Source: an uncultured Collinsella sp. (GTDB lineage Bacteria > Actinomycetota > Coriobacteriia > Coriobacteriales > Coriobacteriaceae). Taken from it: DNA of 13,642 bases. Position numbers and translations under genes: made by a program. This document shows positions 7,344 through 13,642 of the stretch, in pieces; within the stretch, counting starts at the first letter, position 1; each line of letters begins with the position of its first letter. The DNA is taken from positions 1 to 13,642 of the forward strand of contig CABQZS010000157.1 in NCBI GenBank assembly GCA_902468695.1, written 5' to 3'. A model generated the notes under the pieces. The model was not told the origin of the DNA. It did no database searches and saw nothing but the letters and a program-made list of their open reading frames with translations.

Positions 7344-7367
7344 AAAAACCACCCCTGCGCAGGGTTT
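7344..7367 (-). terminator. Terminator-like hairpin downstream of prfB (copy 2)
   Basis: On the minus strand, AAACC (7363-7367) pairs with GGTTT (7346-7350), followed by TTTTT. The interior holds a self-complementary 12-mer, CCCTGCGCAGGG (7353-7364), that can form a competing stem. It resembles the hairpin at 7379-7403 and may have arisen from it by duplication. Confidence 0.6.
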
Positions 7368-7378
7368 GCTCTGGATAC

Positions 7379-7403
7379 AAAACCACCCTGCTGGGAGGGT
7401 TTT
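7379..7403 (-). terminator. Terminator-like hairpin downstream of prfB (copy 1)
   Basis: On the minus strand, AAAACC (7398-7403) pairs with GGTTTT (7379-7384). A further CCC/GGG pairing closes the loop, and the stem ends in four T. It lies 28 nt past the prfB stop and is the first of two similar hairpins. Confidence 0.65.
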
Positions 7404-7415
7404 AATCCATTTCCA

Positions 7416-7435
7416 CATAAACCGGGCGGTTTATG
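7416..7435. other. Hairpin overlapping the prfB stop codon
   Basis: The perfect inverted repeat CATAAACCG / CGGTTTATG (7416-7424 and 7427-7435) contains the prfB stop TAA (7431-7433) in one arm. It has no T-run. It may stabilise the 3' end of the mRNA or be part of the terminator cluster. Confidence 0.7.
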
Positions 7436-8578
7436 CAGACGGGGTCTCCGCGTCAGCGTTGCCGGTGGCCCAGCGATGGTAGCCAATAACAAACGGGTCC
7501 AGGTCGCCATCGTCAAGAACGGCCTCGACATTGCTGGTCTCCACGCCCGAGCGCAGATCCTTGACCATCTGGTACGGGTAGAGCACGTAGCTGCGAATCT
7601 GGTTGCCAAAACCAATCGTGGTCTTGGGTCCGCGAATCTCATCGAGCGCCTCGGCACGCTTCTCGAGCTCAATCTCGTACAGGCGAGCCTTGAGGATCTG
7701 CATGCACGCGGCCTTGTTCTGGATCTGGCTGCGTTCATTTTGGCAGGTAACCACAATGCCGCTCGGGAAATGCGTCACGCGCACGGCGGAGTCGGTGGTG
7801 TTAACGCCCTGACCGCCCGGGCCGCTCGCGTGGTACACGTCCACGCGGATGTCATCGGGACTGATTTCGATGTCGATATCATCGGGTAGCACGGGGATGA
7901 CCTCGACGCCGGCAAACGTGGTCTGGCGGCGCTTCTTGTCGTCGGTGGGGCTAATGCGAACCAAGCGGTGGACGCCGGCCTCGGCACGCAGCATGCCAAA
8001 TGCGTCCTTGCCCTCGACGGTAAAGGTCGCGCGGTCGATGCCAATGACCTCGGCCGCGGGACAGTCGTTGATGGTGACCTTCCAGCCGCGACGCTGGCAG
8101 TACTTCATGTACATCTTAAAGAGCATGAAGGTCCAGTCCTGGGCCTCCAGACCACCCTGTCCGGGCTTGATGGTCACAATGGCATCGCCGTGATCGAACT
8201 CACCGGTAAACCAGCTCGAAAGCTCAAGCTCATCGATAGCGCGGGCCAGGCGTTCTGCCGTAGCGGCAGCCTCCTCGCGCAATGCGGCGGCGTCGGGGTC
8301 ATCCCCCATCTCTTCGGCAAGCTCCAGCGCGGCGCGGGCATCGGAAAGCTCGCCGCGCGCGGTGTCCACAGCAGCGATATCTTCCTTGGTGCGCGCGATC
8401 TCTTCCATGGTGGCACGGGCGGCGTCGGCGTCATCCCAAAAGCCAGGGGCAACACTTTTGGCCTCGAGCTCGGTCACACGGGTACGCTTCTCGTCCAAGT
8501 GGAGATACGACTCGACCTCGCCGAGCCGGTCCGCGAACGCGTCCAGCTCGGCGGGCGTTATCTCTAAAGCCTCAGCCA

Positions 8579-8579
<1 letters not shown>
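7431..8579 (-). CDS. prfB: Peptide chain release factor 2 (RF2)
   Basis: RF2 recognises UGA and UAA stop codons in the ribosomal A site and triggers release of the finished peptide. The 382-residue protein is full length. It has an N-terminal helical domain (about 1-120), the GTEAQDW-like segment GGLEAQDW (142-149), the codon-recognition loop and the catalytic GGQ (255-257) within SGPGGQGVN. The codon-recognition tripeptide is normally SPF, but here it reads SPT (210-212), confirmed from the codons AGC CCC ACC. The spacing from tripeptide to GGQ equals that of E. coli RF2. There is no in-frame UGA and no programmed-frameshift site: the region that carries it in E. coli reads SYLHLDEK without interruption. 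The ATG overlaps the secA stop as TAATG, with AGGAA upstream, so translation is coupled to secA. Confidence 0.97.
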
Positions 8580-11386
<2,807 letters not shown>

Positions 11387-11447
11387 GTGGTTTTCCTTTT
11401 TGGCCATCGCCCACGCCGTGCAGCTGCGGGCGAGTTAAACACAGATG

Positions 11448-11453
11448 ATTGTA
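11448..11453 (-). promoter_or_regulatory. Candidate -10 element for secA
   Basis: TACAAT on the minus strand matches the -10 consensus at five of six positions and lies 61 nt before the secA ATG. No good -35 hexamer is found 16-18 bp upstream, so the assignment is tentative. It lies downstream of the hairpin repeats, which would then be outside the secA transcript. Confidence 0.35.
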
Positions 11454-11515
11454 CTTTAGCCAAACAAGGCGCGGCCTATACGGTCGACCTCGACCGCCAC
11501 GTAATAACTACGACC

Positions 11516-11552
11516 AACCTGCCACAATGGGACAGGTTAATTTTGGCAGGTT
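11516..11552. repeat. Hairpin repeat, divergent-stem copy
   Basis: Arms AACCTGCCA (11516-11524) and TGGCAGGTT (11544-11552) are perfect complements around the 19-nt core CAATGGGACAGGTTAATTT. The core closely matches that of the two copies at 11582-11647, but the arms are different in sequence and still pair. Confidence 0.8.
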
Positions 11553-11581
11553 TTATCTGGACAAACGAAAAATCCCCGCCG

Positions 11582-11614
11582 ATTGGTGCAATGGGGACAG
11601 GTTACTTTGCACCA
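11582..11614. repeat. Hairpin repeat, tandem copy 1 (33 bp)
   Basis: This 33-bp unit runs ATTGGTG, then core CAATGGGGACAGGTTACTTT, then GCACCA. TTGGTGCAA (11583-11591) and TTGCACCAA (11607-11615) are perfect complements. It directly abuts copy 2 and differs from it at one base. Confidence 0.9.
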
Positions 11615-11647
11615 ATTGGTGCAATGGGGACAGGTTAGTTTGCACCA
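11615..11647. repeat. Hairpin repeat, tandem copy 2 (33 bp)
   Basis: It is identical to copy 1 except for G instead of C in TTASTTT (position 11638). The right arm of copy 1 and the left arm of this copy together form a perfect 18-bp palindrome at 11607-11624. Confidence 0.9.
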
Positions 11648-11650
11648 ACA

Positions 11651-11690
11651 AGAAAAGGGCCGCGCACCCCATTGGATGCACGGCCCTTTT
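11651..11690 (-). terminator. Intrinsic terminator of rpmE
   Basis: On the minus strand, arms at 11674-11690 (AAAAGGGCCGTGCATCC) and 11653-11669 (GGGTGCGCGGCCCTTTT) form a 17-bp stem with two G-T pairs and a 4-nt loop. CTTTTCTT follows. It lies 33 nt past the rpmE stop. Its tip matches that of the terminator at 7276-7304. Confidence 0.92.
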
Positions 11691-11723
11691 GCCATGAATG
11701 CGAGCGATTCCTCGGCGAGCTAT

Positions 11724-12149
11724 TTACTCAGCAGCCTCGGTAGTCTCGGCCTCGGCAGCGGCCTCCTCGACGGGAGCCTCTGCGGGAGCCTCGGCGGCCT
11801 GCTTGGCAGCCTCCTCGGCAAACTTAGCGGCACGCTTAGCCTTCTCGGCAGCCTTAGCCTCAGCGGCGGCCTTGCGAGCGGCCTCGGCCTCAGCAGCCTT
11901 GGCGGCCTTGGCAGCCTTGGCCTCCTCAGCCTTCTTGAGCTGGGCGGCAGCGGCGCCACCGAACTTGTCGGCGAAGCGCTGGACGCGTCCACCGGTGTCG
12001 ACGAACTTCTGCTGGCCGGTGTAGAACGGGTGGCACTCGTTGCAAAGCTCGACCTTCATCTCGGACACGGTAGCGTGCGTCTTGAAGGTGTTGCCGCAGG
12101 AGCACGTCACCGTGCACTCGACATACTGGGGATGGATACCCTGCTTCAT
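11724..12149 (-). CDS. rpmE: 50S ribosomal protein L31 (zinc-binding type) with long C-terminal tail
   Basis: L31 binds the large subunit near the central protuberance and helps bridge the two subunits. Residues 1-69 are the complete L31 fold: MKQGIHPQYVE at the start, the zinc ligands Cys16, Cys18, Cys36 and Cys39, and FYTGQQKFVDTGGRVQRF (42-59). L31 usually ends near residue 70, but this protein continues to 141. The extra 72 residues are almost wholly Ala, Lys and Glu with a few Arg, Pro and Thr; they shift from basic in the first half to acidic at the end, and would form a charged helix. The ATG at 12149 follows AAGGAG at 7 nt. The gene has its own promoter candidate, a structured leader and a strong terminator, so it is monocistronic. 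The four cysteines indicate the zinc-bearing form rather than the zinc-free paralogue (rpmE2). Confidence 0.95.
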   Translation of the reverse strand: MKQGIHPQYVECTVTCSCGNTFKTHATVSEMKVELCNECHPFYTGQQKFVDTGGRVQRFADKFGGAAAAQLKKAEEAKAAKAAKAAEAEAARKAAAEAKAAEKAKRAAKFAEEAAKQAAEAPAEAPVEEAAAEAETTEAAE

Positions 12150-12156
12150 GGTAGGA

Positions 12157-12220
12157 CTCCTTATTGGTCAGGCGCTGGTTACCGATCAGCGCATAAGGCG
12201 TCTTGGTTTCCGACCAAGAC
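12157..12220 (-). ncRNA. Structured rpmE leader (probable ribosomal protein leader)
   Basis: On the minus strand the 5' leader folds as hairpin GTCTTGGT/ACCAAGAC (12200-12220, loop CGGAA) and then GCGCTG/CAGCGC (12172-12192). An outer CCTTAT (12193-12198) pairs with ATAAGG (12159-12164), which overlaps the ribosome binding site AAGGAG (12157-12162). That pairing would hide the site, as expected for autoregulation by L31. An L31 leader motif has been described from Coriobacteria by comparative genomics, to my recollection; I cannot run the covariance model here. Confidence 0.55.
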
Positions 12221-12233
12221 AACAAACTCGGCT

Positions 12234-12262
12234 ATGGTACCACGGCGCCGCGTGTCCCACAA
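12234..12262 (-). promoter_or_regulatory. Candidate rpmE promoter
   Basis: On the minus strand, TACCAT (12234-12239) and TTGTGG (12257-12262) are separated by 17 bp. Transcription would begin near 12227 and include the whole structured leader. The rest of the spacer (12263-12335) shows no gene and no clear terminator for the upstream ABC transporter gene. Confidence 0.4.
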
Positions 12263-12335
12263 AAGGTTCACGGTCTTTTCGGCACAACACGAGCTGGACC
12301 TTAAATATCAACTTCATCCGAACACTCCCCCACAT

Positions 12336-13642
12336 TCATCTCTCGTATGTATCGAGGTATTCCTGCTTGAGCGTCTGCGAGGACGACTCGGTCTTTTCCA
12401 CGAGCGTGCCGGCCTCGATGAAGTAGAACGAGTCGGTGAGGTGTGCCAGGTCGTCGAGCAGATGGCTTGAGATGAGCACGCTGCGTCCCCGCGCCACCTC
12501 GCTGCGCATCGCGTCGCAGGAGGTTTTCCGCTTTCCCGGATCGAGGCCGTTCAGCGGTTCATCGAGGATGAGGTACGGGCAACCGGTCGATATCGCCATG
12601 GCAAGCTTTACCTGCTGCTTCATTCCTGTCGAGAGTTTACGGGTCGGCTTGTCGAGATATGGGGAGATTCCGAGGGAGTCGCAGAGCGAGTCGATGTCGG
12701 CGGCCGATTTCCACGCCTCCCTAACGAAAGCAAGGTGCTCGATGGCCGATAGCGTGGGATAGAGATCCGCGCCGCCTGAAGAGCTCAGGTAGACGAGTTC
12801 TGCAAATTCGGCTGATCGACGTTGGCTGATTCCGTCTGCCGCCAGGCTTCCCGAGCGGATGCGGGTGGGAAATTGGCCCGACAGCGCTTCAAGAAGGGTG
12901 GTTTTCCCCGAGCCGTTGGGAGCAACGAGGCCCGCCGCCGTTCCCGGGCTCAGGAAAAGCGACCCGATTGAAAGTATCCTCGTGCTTCCGTATCCCACGC
13001 TCGCGTCCAGAAGCTCGAGCCCATGGTGCTTTTTCACGGGTCCAGACTGTTTGGGCGAACGTGTCGCAACGGCGCCGACCGCAAAAAAGACCGCGACGTA
13101 TGCCAGGGCCACGGCAAGCATCGATGCACCGCCTGAACCGGAGCCAATGAATTCTGTCGGGAAGCATCCTACGTAACCCGTTGCCTCGATAGGCGAGAAT
13201 ACGGCCAGCGGCAGGAGCCCGAGCACGGCGTTATGCCCTAGTGCCGAATCGGACAGTAACGGGAATGCCGGGGCCGCGACAAGCAGCGCGGAGGTAAGGG
13301 GGCCCGCGAGGACGCGCCTCGTTGCGGTCGATAGGACGGCGGAGCAAACGGATATCAAGGTTCCGCCCGCAAGAAGCGCGATAAGCAGGGCTGTGAAGAC
13401 GTTTCCCGCGGTCGTGGTGGTAAGCGCGCCGTCATGGAAGAAGGCGATCGGGTACCCAATTTGCCCGAAGCCGTTTAGGGCCAAGGCGTAAATGCCCCCG
13501 GGTGCGAGGCCGGCGAGGAGCATCGCGGTCCCCGCGGCGATTATCGAAAACACGATCTGGATAAGGCGCCGGAATTTGGGCACGGGCGCCTTTGCCGCCA
13601 GGGTCGCAGGCCTTGTGGCGCCGAGCACGAGTATCGACGAGA
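12336..13642 (-). CDS. ABC transporter with fused membrane and ATPase domains, 3' part (5' end outside window)
   Basis: The frame is open to the right edge, so the N-terminus is missing. An in-frame GTG at 13628 has no ribosome binding site and is probably internal. Counting from that GTG, residues 1-190 contain about five hydrophobic segments (near 22-44, 75-97, 107-124, 131-148, 168-188). Residues 203-430 are an ABC ATPase: Walker A APNGSGKTT (236-244), signature LSTGMKQQ (332-339), Walker B YLILDEP (352-358) and His389. The Q-loop glutamine is not evident: the segment reads VYLSSSGGADLYP (279-291). The ATPase resembles the type that pairs with ABC-2 permeases in drug, bacteriocin or immunity export, here joined to the membrane part in one chain. 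The substrate cannot be inferred. The 187-bp gap to rpmE shows it is a separate unit. Confidence 0.85.
   Translation of the reverse strand, partial: SSILVLGATRPATLAAKAPVPKFRRLIQIVFSIIAAGTAMLLAGLAPGGIYALALNGFGQIGYPIAFFHDGALTTTTAGNVFTALLIALLAGGTLISVCSAVLSTATRRVLAGPLTSALLVAAPAFPLLSDSALGHNAVLGLLPLAVFSPIEATGYVGCFPTEFIGSGSGGASMLAVALAYVAVFFAVGAVATRSPKQSGPVKKHHGLELLDASVGYGSTRILSIGSLFLSPGTAAGLVAPNGSGKTTLLEALSGQFPTRIRSGSLAADGISQRRSAEFAELVYLSSSGGADLYPTLSAIEHLAFVREAWKSAADIDSLCDSLGISPYLDKPTRKLSTGMKQQVKLAMAISTGCPYLILDEPLNGLDPGKRKTSCDAMRSEVARGRSVLISSHLLDDLAHLTDSFYFIEAGTLVEKTESSSQTLKQEYLDTYER

Noticed and set aside
11387..11407. secA start at 11407
   Set aside because: No ribosome binding site precedes it, while AAGGA lies 7 nt before the ATG at 11386; the seven extra residues are not family-like.
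11582..11647. CRISPR-like direct repeats
   Set aside because: The two 33-bp units are directly adjacent with no spacer, and there are no cas genes.
11583..12470. 295-codon plus-strand frame covering the hairpin repeats and the rpmE antisense
   Set aside because: It starts inside the repeats, passes through the rpmE terminator and then reads the complement of the Ala-rich tail as Leu/Ser/Gly repeats; no evidence of a real protein.

Overview
The window looks like core chromosome of a high-GC actinobacterium of the class Coriobacteriia, most likely Collinsella or a close relative. The pointers are the GC-rich codons, the split transketolase, a prfB without the frameshift site, strong AGGAGG-type ribosome binding sites and the secA-prfB-ftsEX gene set. 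The genus is inferred from protein and gene-order style, not from a search.

All recognisable genes lie on the minus strand, so the window is best read from its right end. In transcription order they are: an ABC transporter gene cut by the right edge (12336-13642); rpmE with a structured leader (12149-12220) and an unusually long Ala/Lys/Glu tail; a 337-bp spacer with the rpmE terminator, three related hairpin repeats and a secA promoter candidate; secA and prfB overlapping as TAATG; a 167-bp spacer with a run of terminator-like hairpins; a YitT-family membrane protein; the two halves of a transketolase, 1 nt apart; a 448-bp spacer with a terminator and a large nested palindrome; ftsE and ftsX overlapping by 14 nt; a terminator; and the 5' part of rnr (RNase R), cut by the left edge.

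The genes are mostly housekeeping: ribosome assembly (L31), Sec-dependent export (SecA), termination at UGA and UAA (RF2), pentose-phosphate carbon shuffling (transketolase), division and cell-wall hydrolase control (FtsEX), and RNA turnover (RNase R). The usual secA-prfB-ftsE-ftsX neighbourhood is interrupted here by yitT and the transketolase pair.

The least ordinary material is between genes. Upstream of secA are three copies of a hairpin that keeps its loop but changes its stem with base pairing preserved. Upstream of ftsE is a ~150-bp palindrome with perfect 28-bp arms. Both loci carry variants of one motif, AGTAACC(C)TGT(S)CCC on one strand, which suggests a dispersed REP-like repeat family. 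Within genes, the points to examine are SPT in place of SPF in the RF2 codon-recognition motif, a ~173-residue disordered N-terminal extension of FtsE, and the long L31 tail. I saw no tRNA, rRNA, CRISPR array, transposase gene or phage gene.
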